From JAPHSX01 sp041554195 (lineage in GTDB: Bacteria > Pseudomonadota > Gammaproteobacteria > Thiohalomonadales > Thiohalomonadaceae), in NCBI GenBank assembly GCA_041554195.1, contig JBFFMJ010000003.1, positions 1 through 64,000 on the forward strand: a stretch of DNA of 64,000 nucleotides. Reading direction: 5' to 3'. Below the pieces are notes generated by a model. The model saw only the letters and a program-made list of their open reading frames with translations, was not told the origin of the DNA and did not search any database. Below, piece after piece: positions 17,617-25,591 of the stretch. Made by a program: the position numbers and the translations under genes. The first letter of the stretch is position 1. Each line of letters begins with the position of its first letter.

Positions 17617-17811
17617 CTACGAAGACTCCTTTAGACTCAGCATGATCTTTTCTAGATCCAGCATCTGCATTGCACTTAGCGCCGACTCCTGAGCACCCTC
17701 GCCGCACAGTCCGCTAATCGCCGCATGTTGATAGCCATCACGGGCCGCATGTATACAGGCCGTGCGAATCGCCTCGGCAAGGATGAGTTGCGTTCTGCTC
17801 TCTTCAGCCAT
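17617..17811 (-). CDS. Small helical protein downstream of ubiV
   Basis: 64 residues from the ATG at 17811, which overlaps the end of ubiV by 8 bases. The sequence is mostly alpha-helical, with a conserved-looking core DGYQHAAISGLCGEGAQESA followed by a leucine-rich tail. I do not recognise a named family. Translational coupling to ubiV suggests it belongs to the yhcC-ubiU-ubiV operon and may act with the anaerobic ubiquinone system, though there is no direct evidence. Longer starts inside ubiV exist but would overlap more. Confidence 0.6.
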   Translation of the reverse strand: MAEESRTQLILAEAIRTACIHAARDGYQHAAISGLCGEGAQESALSAMQMLDLEKIMLSLKESS

Positions 17812-18715
17812 GCCCCTCTGCCACCGCTTCAACATGCCAATCCATCCCTGACTTGCCATACCAGAAGCCGTTACTCAGCTCACCGTTGGCGATCTTTTTC
17901 AGGCTCTTGGTCCCCGCCTTAACACTCAGCTCACCGTCGAGTACTTCGTAAAAAATTTCGACAACCTCGGCCATGTTTCGTGACTGCGGTGAGAGTCGTA
18001 ATACATCGACCCCCATAGCGACCATCTCCGGCAGCGCATCAAGCAGACTGGAGGTCGTAGCCGACTGGGTCTGGATACCGTTTATCACAAGAAAGTCCTC
18101 CTCCTCCTGCGAGCGCATCACCACCCCGTCGGCATAATCGCCGCAGCGTAGCTGGCAGTCGTCCTTCGGCAGTCCCTCATTGCGCGCGGTAAAACAGCGG
18201 GCAGAGAAGGCGAGTGGCAGGCGGCCATAGGCGAAGACCTCGGTCTCCAGGCCGGAGGGACAACCGTTGAGTAGGGCCTGTAAGGTCTCATTCGACAACT
18301 CAACCGGCATCACCCAGCGTGTCGCCCCGGCCTTAAACATCTGTGTCAGGCTTTCACAATTATAGATATTGAGGTGCGGCCCGGCGACAAAGGGGACCTT
18401 GCCCGCCGCCATCTGCACGGCGGCCATATCGTTGGCCTCGACCAGGTATTGCCCGTTCTCGATGGCGCGGCGCATCGCCAGCAGTTCCGACTCCGCCTCG
18501 ACCAGCGTCAGGGTGGAGAGCACCACCTCCTTACCTGCCGCCGTTAGTGCCTCGGCAATGGCAAGCCAGTCGTCGGGTTTCAACAGACGGCGTTTGGAGC
18601 AGATCACCTCACCGAGATAGACGATATCTAGCGGCCACTCGGCGACCTGTTTATAGAAGTCGAGCACCTGCTCGCGGGGCCAGAAGTAGAGGATGGGGCC
18701 GAGGGATAGCTTCAT
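17804..18715 (-). CDS. ubiV: O2-independent ubiquinone synthesis factor UbiV
   Basis: 303 residues, U32 peptidase-like family. UbiV forms a heterodimer with UbiU and carries a 4Fe-4S cluster for O2-independent ring hydroxylation in ubiquinone synthesis. The cluster cysteines are visible: one near the N-terminus in GEVICSKRR, then SARCFTAR and DDCQLRCGD. The start ATG overlaps the ubiU stop as ATGA, so they are cotranslated. It has no U32 protease activity as far as is known for the family. Confidence 0.92.
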   Translation of the reverse strand: MKLSLGPILYFWPREQVLDFYKQVAEWPLDIVYLGEVICSKRRLLKPDDWLAIAEALTAAGKEVVLSTLTLVEAESELLAMRRAIENGQYLVEANDMAAVQMAAGKVPFVAGPHLNIYNCESLTQMFKAGATRWVMPVELSNETLQALLNGCPSGLETEVFAYGRLPLAFSARCFTARNEGLPKDDCQLRCGDYADGVVMRSQEEEDFLVINGIQTQSATTSSLLDALPEMVAMGVDVLRLSPQSRNMAEVVEIFYEVLDGELSVKAGTKSLKKIANGELSNGFWYGKSGMDWHVEAVAEGHG

Positions 18716-19719
18716 TGCCAGTTCCTCTCCAGTGCCCCGAGTGTGTGCGTGCTGCCCTCTGCCACCTTATCCAGCTGCGCCACCCAGTCACGGCGCGGCG
18801 TATAGCCTGCGGGATTTGCCTGCGCCGCATCCAGTGCCTGTCGCAATACCCTGGTTACCTGGGCGACATAGGCGGGGCTGCGCTGACGTCCCTCCACCTT
18901 GATCGCCGAGACACCCGCCTCAATCAGCTGCGGCAGGATGTCGAGTACGCTGAGGCTGGTCGGCTCCTCCAGTGCATACCCCAGCTTGCCGTTGACCAGA
19001 AAACGCCCCTTACAGAGTACCGGATAGCCGGCGCTGTCGTCGGCCTTATAGCTGTCGATCAACACGCCGTTAAGTCGCACGTTACGCCCGTGCGGCGTCT
19101 CCTCCCAGCGTACCGACTTGGCCGGTGAGCAGGCCCCACAGGTGTTGGGTGACTCACCGGTGGCGTAGGAGGAGAGGTAGCAGCGCCCCTCGACCATCAC
19201 GCAGAGCGAGCCGAAGGCGAAGGTCTCGACCTCGACATCGGTGTTATTGATCACCCGTTTGACCTGTGACAGCGAGAGTACCCGCGGCAGCACCACCCGC
19301 TGGATATTGAAGCGCTCGCGGTAGAAGGCGATGGCCTCGGCACTGGTGGCCGAACCCTGTACCGAGAGGTGCAGGCGCAGTTGCGGATGGGTGCGGGCAG
19401 CGTAGGCCATCAGACCGAAGTCGGCGAGGATCAGGGCGTCGACCCCGAGGGCGGCCGCCTTATCCACCGCCGCTTCCCAAATCGCCCAGCTCTGCGGCTG
19501 CGGGTAGGTATTGAGTGCCAGCAACACCTTGGCGCCGCGTTGATGGGCATACTCGATACCCTGACGGGCCGTGCGCTCATCAAAGTTAAGGCCGGGAAAG
19601 TTGCGTGCATTGGTGGCATCGCGAAACCCCATATAGACCGCATCGGCCCCGTTATCGACCGCCGCACGCAGTGCAGGAAAACTCCCCGCCGGGCAGACCA
19701 GTTCAACCTTGTTCGCCAT
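18712..19719 (-). CDS. ubiU: O2-independent ubiquinone synthesis factor UbiU
   Basis: 335 residues from the ATG at 19719, which has GAGGAT at proper spacing and gives the family N-terminus MANKVELVCPAG; an in-frame extension to 19791 runs into yhcC. U32 peptidase-like fold, 4Fe-4S partner of UbiV. Four cluster cysteines are plausible in CVMVEGRCYLS, TCGAC and VLCKGRF. UbiU-UbiV uses a donor other than O2 (prephenate in E. coli) for hydroxylation. It starts 10 bases after the yhcC stop and overlaps ubiV. Confidence 0.93.
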   Translation of the reverse strand: MANKVELVCPAGSFPALRAAVDNGADAVYMGFRDATNARNFPGLNFDERTARQGIEYAHQRGAKVLLALNTYPQPQSWAIWEAAVDKAAALGVDALILADFGLMAYAARTHPQLRLHLSVQGSATSAEAIAFYRERFNIQRVVLPRVLSLSQVKRVINNTDVEVETFAFGSLCVMVEGRCYLSSYATGESPNTCGACSPAKSVRWEETPHGRNVRLNGVLIDSYKADDSAGYPVLCKGRFLVNGKLGYALEEPTSLSVLDILPQLIEAGVSAIKVEGRQRSPAYVAQVTRVLRQALDAAQANPAGYTPRRDWVAQLDKVAEGSTHTLGALERNWQ

Positions 19720-19729
19720 AACCCATCCT

Positions 19730-20662
19730 CTAAATATAATGCCCTTCGCGGCCGCGACAACCCTGTCGGCTGCCGCGCCGGGCCAATTCATCTTCGATTG
19801 CGTTAAGAACCCGCCACTTCCAGTTGCACCACTCCGGCGCCAGCAGCATCGAGGCCTCCGCGGTGCCGGTCAGGCGGTGGTAAACCACCTCGGGCGGCGT
19901 GCGCTCCACCAAGTCTGCCACGGTGCCAATGTACTTCTCCATTGCCCAGGGGTGGTACTCCCCGCGCCGCCACTCGTTAGCCAGCTGGGTCCCCTTGACC
20001 ACGTGCAGGGGGTGTAACTTAAGCCCCTCCACCCCCTGCGCCAGCACCCGCTGCAGTGAGATCAGGTTGTGCGCCGCGGCCTCGCCGGGCAGCCCGACGA
20101 TAAGGTGCGCGCAGACCGGTAACCCCCGCTCTTTGGCGGCACCGACCGCCTCGCAAAATTCACCAAAGCCGTGGCCACGGTTGACCCGCTGCAGCGTGTG
20201 GTCAAAGGAGGATTGCAAGCCCAGCTCCAGCCAGACCTCGTGCCCCTGTGCCCTGTAATCGGCCAGCAGGTCGAGCACCGCCGGGGGCACACAGTCGGGT
20301 CTGGTGCCAATGGAGAGACCGATAACATCGGGCTCGGACAGCGCCTCATCATAGAGCACCTTAAGGCGTGCCGGATCGTCGTAGGTGTTGGTGTAGGCCT
20401 GGAAATAGGCGAGGAACTTCTTCGCACCGGTACGCTTCGCCATTACGCGACGGCCGGCAGCAATCTGCCCGGCCACATCCGGCTCACGGCGTGCATTAGG
20501 ACTAAAGGAGGAGTTATTACAGAAGGTGCAGCCGCCGCGCCCCTTGCTGCCGTCGCGATTGGGGCAGGTAAAACCGGCGTTAATGGCAAGCTTGTGAACC
20601 CGCTCGCCGTGGCGGGCGAGCAGCGATTGTCCGAAGGTATTCACGTATTCGCTAAGGGCCAC
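19730..20662 (-). CDS. yhcC: YhcC-type radical SAM protein (TIGR01212)
   Basis: 310 residues, GTG start. The radical SAM cluster motif is spaced as in this family: CPNRDGSKGRGGCTFC (C-x10-C-x2-C) near residues 33-48. Other blocks, LAYFQAYTNTYDD, LSIGTRPDC and GLPGE, match YhcC/TIGR01212. The exact reaction is not established. It leads the yhcC-ubiU-ubiV run, with an FNR-type box about 60 bases upstream of its start. That suggests an anaerobic role, possibly linked to ubiquinone synthesis (inference). Confidence 0.88.
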   Translation of the reverse strand: MALSEYVNTFGQSLLARHGERVHKLAINAGFTCPNRDGSKGRGGCTFCNNSSFSPNARREPDVAGQIAAGRRVMAKRTGAKKFLAYFQAYTNTYDDPARLKVLYDEALSEPDVIGLSIGTRPDCVPPAVLDLLADYRAQGHEVWLELGLQSSFDHTLQRVNRGHGFGEFCEAVGAAKERGLPVCAHLIVGLPGEAAAHNLISLQRVLAQGVEGLKLHPLHVVKGTQLANEWRRGEYHPWAMEKYIGTVADLVERTPPEVVYHRLTGTAEASMLLAPEWCNWKWRVLNAIEDELARRGSRQGCRGREGHYI

Positions 20663-20722
20663 TCACTCTATCCGGTTGTTCGACAAGGGGCTGAGTTTAG
20701 GGAAGGAGTCATCGCAGAAGAA

Positions 20723-20736
20723 ATGACCCAGATCAA
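20723..20736. promoter_or_regulatory. FNR/DNR-type box upstream of yhcC-ubiU-ubiV
   Basis: Read on the minus strand it is TTGATCTGGGTCAT, matching TTGAT-N4-ATCAA at 8 of 10 positions, about 60 bases before the yhcC start. Its core resembles the box before ubiT. Confidence 0.55.
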
Positions 20737-20776
20737 TTCCGGATAAATTCACAGCAAGAAAGGCTGACTTACCCCG

Positions 20777-21439
20777 TTACTGCATTTTTTCAGGTGCCAC
20801 CATTCGACGCTGCATTATTTCCAGCTGCTGGATACGTGGCTGGTACTGCTGTTTGCACGCCGCCACAGAGAGCTCTTCGTCCCGCGTATCGGGGTCTTCA
20901 CAGGCCTTGACACTCTGCCGCAGCTCCTCCAGCTCCTCAGTGACGCGCTCATAATTGGTATTGATATCCTGCTCCACCTCACTCAGTGCCCGCAGCTCCT
21001 GCTCGGCATAGCCAATGGCACAGCGCCGGTCGCTGACCCCCTGCCGCGAGGCCTCGTCATCCTTTTCGCTATTCTCATCAATATACTTCTGCCATATCGC
21101 CCTGGCCTGTTTGAACATGGCTATATTGGTTACGGGGTCGAGTCGCTTCTTTGGCAGGATCAGGGAGCCACAAACCAACACCCCATCTTTCTCCGTTGGC
21201 GGAGCGACCGCTGGCTTCTTATTAGAGGTGCCGGTTTTTAGCTGAATCTTCTCGGCCTGCTGCGCCGGTGGCGGGCTTTGGGTGTAGTGCACCTGGCCGC
21301 TCTCATCGGTCCATTTGTAGAACTGCGCCTGTGCTTTTTGTGATTCCGCCTGTACTGGCAGGGCGAACAGCATCAACAGAAGTGACAATGGCAGTCCAGC
21401 GACGGCGCTGTAACGCAGGTTGCTGATAATTTTTTCCAT
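20777..21439 (-). CDS. Periplasmic DUF4124 protein
   Basis: 220 residues from the ATG at 21439, preceded by AGGGGTG; a GTG four codons upstream is a less likely start. Signal peptide at about 1-32 (LPLSLLLMLFALPVQA-E). A DUF4124 domain follows (FYKWTDESGQVHYTQSPPP). The rest is charged and helical with a probable coiled coil (about 130-190, EQELRALSEVEQDINTNYERV) and several Cys. The function is unknown. DUF4124 occurs on many envelope proteins of gammaproteobacteria, including the transglycosylase at 16.4 kb. Confidence 0.8.
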   Translation of the reverse strand: MEKIISNLRYSAVAGLPLSLLLMLFALPVQAESQKAQAQFYKWTDESGQVHYTQSPPPAQQAEKIQLKTGTSNKKPAVAPPTEKDGVLVCGSLILPKKRLDPVTNIAMFKQARAIWQKYIDENSEKDDEASRQGVSDRRCAIGYAEQELRALSEVEQDINTNYERVTEELEELRQSVKACEDPDTRDEELSVAACKQQYQPRIQQLEIMQRRMVAPEKMQ

Positions 21440-21536
21440 GGTTGTATTCACCCCTAAATCATTTCATGCCGACCACATAACCTGTAGCACCAGACGCTAT
21501 CAGAAGTTACTGCAAGCATACCTCTGGTAGCAAGCC

Positions 21537-22166
21537 CTATCCCACCTCATCCAGCACCCGGCGACGGAAGTTCACCCCCAGTTCGTGCGCCATCTTTTCA
21601 CAGGCGGCAACATCCACCCCCTCCAGGCCATCAATCGCGCTGAGGCTGACCTCCATCCCGCGCTCACCGGCAAGCCGCGCAAACTCCAGCATCGCGGCAA
21701 AGGCACCCTCCAGCTTGGGGCGGGTGTGCTGGATATAGACGGCTTCATTCTGCGCATTCATGGAGATGGAGAGGGCGTCGACCACCTCGGCCATCTCGCC
21801 GCTCACATCGCGCCCCTCCCGCAGATTGACCAGCCCGTCGGTATTCACCCGCACCCGCCCCCCTGCCGCCTTCACCCCGCGGGCGATGGCCATCAGTACC
21901 TCGAAACGCACGGTCGGCTCGCCCAGGCCGCAGAAGACGACCTCTTTATACCGGGTGGGGTCACCCACTGCCTCCAGCACCTCCTCGGCAGTGGGCTCAC
22001 GGTGCAGACGCAAATCGTAGCTCTGCACCTCCCAGCTGCGATTATACTTCGGGCAGAAGCCGCAACGCAGGGTGCACTCGCTGGTGATGTTGAGATAGCA
22101 GTTGCCATGTAGCGGATAGGCGATGATTGAACGGTATTCTTCCGCCGCTGTGGATGGTGTTGGCAT
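21537..22166 (-). CDS. TatD-associated-type radical SAM protein
   Basis: 209 residues from the ATG at 22166 with AGGTT upstream; the longer frame to 22235 would run over the FNR-type box. The radical SAM motif is CTLRCGFCPK near the N-terminus (C-x3-C-x2-C), followed by FCGLGEPTVR and VNTDGLVNL. The short length and composition match the TIGR04038-like family often found with TatD. Its substrate is unknown. It diverges from the nitronate monooxygenase gene, and the two share a control region with an FNR-type palindrome. Confidence 0.75.
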   Translation of the reverse strand: MPTPSTAAEEYRSIIAYPLHGNCYLNITSECTLRCGFCPKYNRSWEVQSYDLRLHREPTAEEVLEAVGDPTRYKEVVFCGLGEPTVRFEVLMAIARGVKAAGGRVRVNTDGLVNLREGRDVSGEMAEVVDALSISMNAQNEAVYIQHTRPKLEGAFAAMLEFARLAGERGMEVSLSAIDGLEGVDVAACEKMAHELGVNFRRRVLDEVG

Positions 22167-22221
22167 GATATAACCTGTTGATTTATGGGCTTGATTAAAG
22201 ACAAAATTGCCTCTATTGATA

Positions 22222-22235
22222 ATGATGCAGATCAA
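22222..22235. promoter_or_regulatory. FNR/DNR-type box, radical SAM / NMO divergent region
   Basis: ATGATGCAGATCAA matches TTGAT-N4-ATCAA at 9 of 10 defined bases. It lies about 56 bases from the minus-strand start (22166) and 58 from the plus-strand start (22293), so it could serve both. Confidence 0.6.
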
Positions 22236-22292
22236 TGACCGCGCTTAATGTATCATAGCGCCCTTTACGCATCGTGACCTTATAGGTGTTGA

Positions 22293-23450
22293 ATGATTGA
22301 TACCCCACTACCCAAGCTGAAGATTCGCGGACGCGAGCTGCTGCCCATCATCCAGGGAGGTATGGGGGTCGGCGTGTCGGCCCATAAACTGGCCGGCACC
22401 GTCGCCAAAGAGGGGGCCATCGGCACCATCGCCAGCATCGACCTGCGGGTACACCACCCCGACCTGATGGAGCGCACTCACCGCAGCAAGGACCGTCAGC
22501 TCATCGACGATGCCAATATGGAAGCGCTGGACCGCGAAATCAAGGCGGCCCGCGAGATCGCCGGTCCCGAGGGCTTTATCGCCGTCAACGTGATGAAGGC
22601 AGTCGACCGCTTCCCTGAGCTGGTCAAGCAGGCCTGCGAGAGCGGTGCCAATGCCATCATCATGGGTGCCGGACTCCCCTTCGAGCTGCCGGACCTGACT
22701 AAAGACTACCCCGATGTCGCCCTCATCCCGATCCTCTCCGAGGAGCGCGGGGTGCGCGCGGTACTCAAGCGCTGGCTGCGCAAGGGCGTACTGCCCGATG
22801 CCATCGTACTGGAGCACCCGCGCTACGCCGGTGGCCACCTCGGTGCCCCCAAGCCGGAAGATATTAACGATGAAAGGTTCGACTTCAAACGGGTACTGGC
22901 CGAGATCCCCAAGGTATTCGAGGCACTGAAGATCGACCCCATTCCCCTCATCCCCGCCGGTGGCATCAACTCCTTTGAGAAGATCAAGGAGCTGTTCAGC
23001 TGGGGCGCCAGTGGCGTGCAGATCGGCAGCCCCTTTGCCGTCACCGAAGAGGGCGATGCCCACCCCAACTTCAAGAAAGTGCTGCTGGAGGCCAAGCCCG
23101 AGGAAATCGTCACCTTCATGAGCACCGCCGGCCTACCGGCCCGCGCCGTGCTCACCCCGTGGCTGAAAAAGTATCTGCAGCGCGAGGAGAAGGTACGCTC
23201 ACGCGCCACCCCGGAGAAGGGGACCTGTGCGGTATGGTTCGAGTGTTTGAGCCACTGCGGCCTGAAGGATGGTGATCCGGGTTCCGGGCAGTTCTGTATC
23301 GACACCCAGCTGGAGGCGGCGGTTCAGGGCAACTACGAGAAGGGACTATTCTTCCGTGGCTCCGAGCCGCTGCCCTTTGGCGACCAGATGCGCTCGGTAC
23401 ACGACACCATCGCCTTCCTGCTTAGCGGCAAGGATCCGGCCAAGGCCTGA
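22293..23450 (+). CDS. Nitronate monooxygenase family flavoprotein
   Basis: 385 residues. FMN-binding TIM barrel of the 2-nitropropane dioxygenase/nitronate monooxygenase family. Visible blocks are the N-terminal IIQGGMGVGVS, ALIPILSEERGVRAVLKRW, the catalytic-His region LEHPRYAGGHLGA, and the phosphate-binding IPAGGINS...GASGVQIGSPFA. Family members oxidise nitronates or act as NAD(P)H:quinone reductases or FabK-type enoyl reductases; the precise substrate cannot be told from sequence. The start ATG follows an AGGTG site. An FNR-type box lies upstream. Confidence 0.85.
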   Translation: MIDTPLPKLKIRGRELLPIIQGGMGVGVSAHKLAGTVAKEGAIGTIASIDLRVHHPDLMERTHRSKDRQLIDDANMEALDREIKAAREIAGPEGFIAVNVMKAVDRFPELVKQACESGANAIIMGAGLPFELPDLTKDYPDVALIPILSEERGVRAVLKRWLRKGVLPDAIVLEHPRYAGGHLGAPKPEDINDERFDFKRVLAEIPKVFEALKIDPIPLIPAGGINSFEKIKELFSWGASGVQIGSPFAVTEEGDAHPNFKKVLLEAKPEEIVTFMSTAGLPARAVLTPWLKKYLQREEKVRSRATPEKGTCAVWFECLSHCGLKDGDPGSGQFCIDTQLEAAVQGNYEKGLFFRGSEPLPFGDQMRSVHDTIAFLLSGKDPAKA

Positions 23451-23460
23451 TCGCTACCCT

Positions 23461-23488
23461 GCTTACAGGCAGTTTCCAGCCTGTAAGC
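23461..23488. terminator. Bidirectional terminator-like hairpin
   Basis: GCTTACAGGC (23461-23470) and GCCTGTAAGC (23479-23488) form a perfect 10-bp stem with an 8-base loop between convergent genes. There is no long T tract. Confidence 0.65.
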
Positions 23489-23499
23489 ATCCCATCAAC

Positions 23500-24786
23500 T
23501 CATCCCTGCCGCGCCTCCTCCAGAGTTCTCTGGTATAGACGTAGCGCCTGTAACAAATTCCACCCTAGCAGCAGCGCATTTGTCAGCCACAACCCGCCCA
23601 CAATCCAGGCGGGAATGATCGCCGGCAACACCAGGGTTAGCAACAATACCGACAGGGCAAGCAGGTGCAGCTGAAACTGCCGTCGCGTCGCACTCACCGC
23701 AATGATCTGCTTCATGTTGGGCACACCGCCCTGCCAGCTCCCCTGCGCCTGCAGGCGGTTGTTCAGATGGAGCCAGATGAGAAACGGTACGATCTTATAG
23801 AGCATGCCGTTTACCGCCGAGGTGGCAAAGCCGAGTAGAAACAGCACACCGACCAGCAGCTCCAGCGGCGGCCAGTGAAACCACTGCACAGCCAGCCAGC
23901 ACAGCACGGCGAGGAGTAGCGAGCCCATCGCCAGGCGCCAGAAGTCGAGGCTGACATCGGCCAGATGGCGGCGACGCTGCTCCTGCAGTCGCAGGGTCTG
24001 TCCGGCAAACAGCATCAGTAGAAGGGCCAGCAGATAGCCGAATAGTGGCGAGAGCGGCGGCAGCCACCACTGACTCAGGGTCCAGCCCAGCAGCAGCAGG
24101 CCGAGGGCCGGGATCAGCCAGCGTCGCATCCACGCCGGATACGCCGGGGTGATCTGAAACATCGGCACCACCTGGTAGGCGACGCCTATCAGCAAGGCGC
24201 CGATCCAGCCCAGCGCCCCCCAGCCGATATGCAGGCGGGTATAGGGGTGTGCCAGCGGCACACGCCACTGCGCGAACCACAACAGCCACAGGGCAATCGC
24301 CGCCACTAGCAGCAGGCCGAGCAGCGCCAGGGCCATCGCCGCCACTGTGGCGTGGCGCGAGGGGCTGCGCCACAGAGAGTGGGCGGTCACTGCGATAAAC
24401 AGCAGCAGCGCCGACAGCAATAGCGCGCTACCCAGCTGCATCAACAGCGGCTGAGATAGCCCCATCCCCGCCACCAGCAGGCCGATCCCCAGCGTCATCG
24501 GCAGATGCAGCAGGTTGCTCACCAGGCGCGGCGAGCTCAGCGGGGTACCGATCAATACCGGCAGCAGCTGCTGCACCGCCCCCACCATGCAGCTGGCAAG
24601 AAAGCCCAGGGTGATGAGGTGAGTGAGCGCCAGCATCGTCGGGCTCCAGCGTCCCAGCAGCAGGTTGTCACCGGCAAACATCAGTAAGATGGCGGCGGCG
24701 GCAAGAAACAGCGGTGCGGTGAGGAAGAAACGCAGCGGCACCGACAGTGGCGGAGCCTGACTAAGAGAGAGGGCAGTGTAGTTCAC
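23500..24786 (-). CDS. Polytopic membrane protein of the hemerythrin/DUF2249 operon
   Basis: 428 residues with about twelve hydrophobic helices. Conserved-looking motifs with possible heme- or metal-binding His are LTHLITLGFLASCMVGAVQQLLPV and RLHIGWGALGWIGALLIGVAYQVVPMF. The pattern recalls heme-copper-oxidase subunit I-like or NnrS-like proteins near NO and low-oxygen genes, but I cannot assign a named family. It is the third gene after hemerythrin and DUF2249, separated from DUF2249 by 4 bases, and falls under the perfect FNR-type box at 25567. It probably handles or senses NO/O2 at the membrane (inference). Confidence 0.7.
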   Translation of the reverse strand: MNYTALSLSQAPPLSVPLRFFLTAPLFLAAAAILLMFAGDNLLLGRWSPTMLALTHLITLGFLASCMVGAVQQLLPVLIGTPLSSPRLVSNLLHLPMTLGIGLLVAGMGLSQPLLMQLGSALLLSALLLFIAVTAHSLWRSPSRHATVAAMALALLGLLLVAAIALWLLWFAQWRVPLAHPYTRLHIGWGALGWIGALLIGVAYQVVPMFQITPAYPAWMRRWLIPALGLLLLGWTLSQWWLPPLSPLFGYLLALLLMLFAGQTLRLQEQRRRHLADVSLDFWRLAMGSLLLAVLCWLAVQWFHWPPLELLVGVLFLLGFATSAVNGMLYKIVPFLIWLHLNNRLQAQGSWQGGVPNMKQIIAVSATRRQFQLHLLALSVLLLTLVLPAIIPAWIVGGLWLTNALLLGWNLLQALRLYQRTLEEARQG

Positions 24787-24790
24787 CTGG

Positions 24791-25075
24791 TTAATCCTTC
24801 CAGGGGGGAAGTGTCGCGGCAGCCTCTGCAGCGGCCTCCTTGGCTATCTCATCGCCCGCATGCCAAATGAATAGCTCGCACTCCACCATCGCCCCATGGC
24901 GCGTATCCCAGGCCAGGCCGTTCCTCTGCAACACCTCATAGAGATGACAGGGTTTCATACGATGACGCAGACGCAGGTAGTCGCCACGGGGCAACGACTC
25001 CAGGGCCTCTACTGCGTGCAATAGCGGTTCAGGGGCCTCCAGTTCACTGACGTCAACAATCCGCTCCAGGGTCAG
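24791..25075 (-). CDS. DUF2249 protein, probable CTG start
   Basis: The conserved DUF2249 N-terminus (ERIVDVSELEAPEPLLHAVEALESLP) lies in frame but has no ATG, GTG or TTG before it. The best candidate is a CTG at 25075 overlapping the hemerythrin stop (CTGA), giving 94 residues. A downstream TTG at 25021 would cut the domain in half (76 residues). DUF2249 proteins (TusA/SirA-like fold) commonly accompany hemerythrins and NO-related genes; their role is unknown. The internal motif RMKPCHLYEVLQRNG is typical. Confidence 0.75.
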   Translation of the reverse strand: MTLERIVDVSELEAPEPLLHAVEALESLPRGDYLRLRHRMKPCHLYEVLQRNGLAWDTRHGAMVECELFIWHAGDEIAKEAAAEAAATLPPWKD

Positions 25076-25509
25076 ACTCCCCGCGCCTCAAGCTGGGGCA
25101 TCAGACTCTCTGCCTGTGCGGCGAGCATCTGGTCGAGCATCGGGTAGAGGATCTGCTCCTCCTTGGCATTGTGCTGCTGCATCATAATCAGCAGGGTCTC
25201 GGAGGCCCCAAGGTAGTCGTCACTCCGCTGCGCCTGGAGCGCCTGGCTCATCTGCGCAAACAGGGAGCGCATCTGCTCATGCTCATGACGCATCATGCTG
25301 GTCGGTCCCTCCGTCATACCGCTCGCCTCCTCAAAGGCGGGAAAGAGTAACTCCTCTTCGGCCTTCAGGTGACGCTCCATCGCATCAATAAAGCCCTGAT
25401 GTGCCTCCGCGGCCTGCGGCCACTGCTCACTCTCCACCGCCTGCTCGGCTGTAGCGAACAGCTCATCACAGTGGTGATGGTTATCGGCCATATGATTAGA
25501 AAGTGTCAT
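25072..25509 (-). CDS. Hemerythrin-domain protein
   Basis: 145 residues from the ATG at 25509, with GGGAGC upstream; a longer in-frame extension overlaps the oxygenase gene and is not needed. Four-helix bundle with the di-iron ligands visible: H-H in NHHHCDEL, HLKAEEELLFPAFEE, MRHEHEQM and HNAKEEQILYPMLD. Binds O2 or NO at a non-heme di-iron site, or serves in iron-sulfur repair like YtfE/RIC. It leads an operon with DUF2249 and a polytopic protein. A perfect FNR-type box is centred about 64 bases upstream. Confidence 0.9.
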   Translation of the reverse strand: MTLSNHMADNHHHCDELFATAEQAVESEQWPQAAEAHQGFIDAMERHLKAEEELLFPAFEEASGMTEGPTSMMRHEHEQMRSLFAQMSQALQAQRSDDYLGASETLLIMMQQHNAKEEQILYPMLDQMLAAQAESLMPQLEARGV

Positions 25510-25566
25510 GGTGCTCCCGCCTTCGAAGTGGTGCGAACGATTATCCCCGCAGGGGAGAATTAGGCC

Positions 25567-25580
25567 TTGATCGATATCAA
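25567..25580. promoter_or_regulatory. Perfect FNR/DNR box upstream of hemerythrin operon
   Basis: TTGATCGATATCAA matches TTGAT-N4-ATCAA at all ten defined positions. It lies between the oxygenase stop (25592) and the hemerythrin start (25509). Confidence 0.85.
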
Positions 25581-25591
25581 ACTCAATAGAG

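Noticed and set aside
23500..24786. NnrS
   Set aside because: The characteristic NnrS histidine and GFLLTA-type motifs were not seen; only general resemblance and context point that way.
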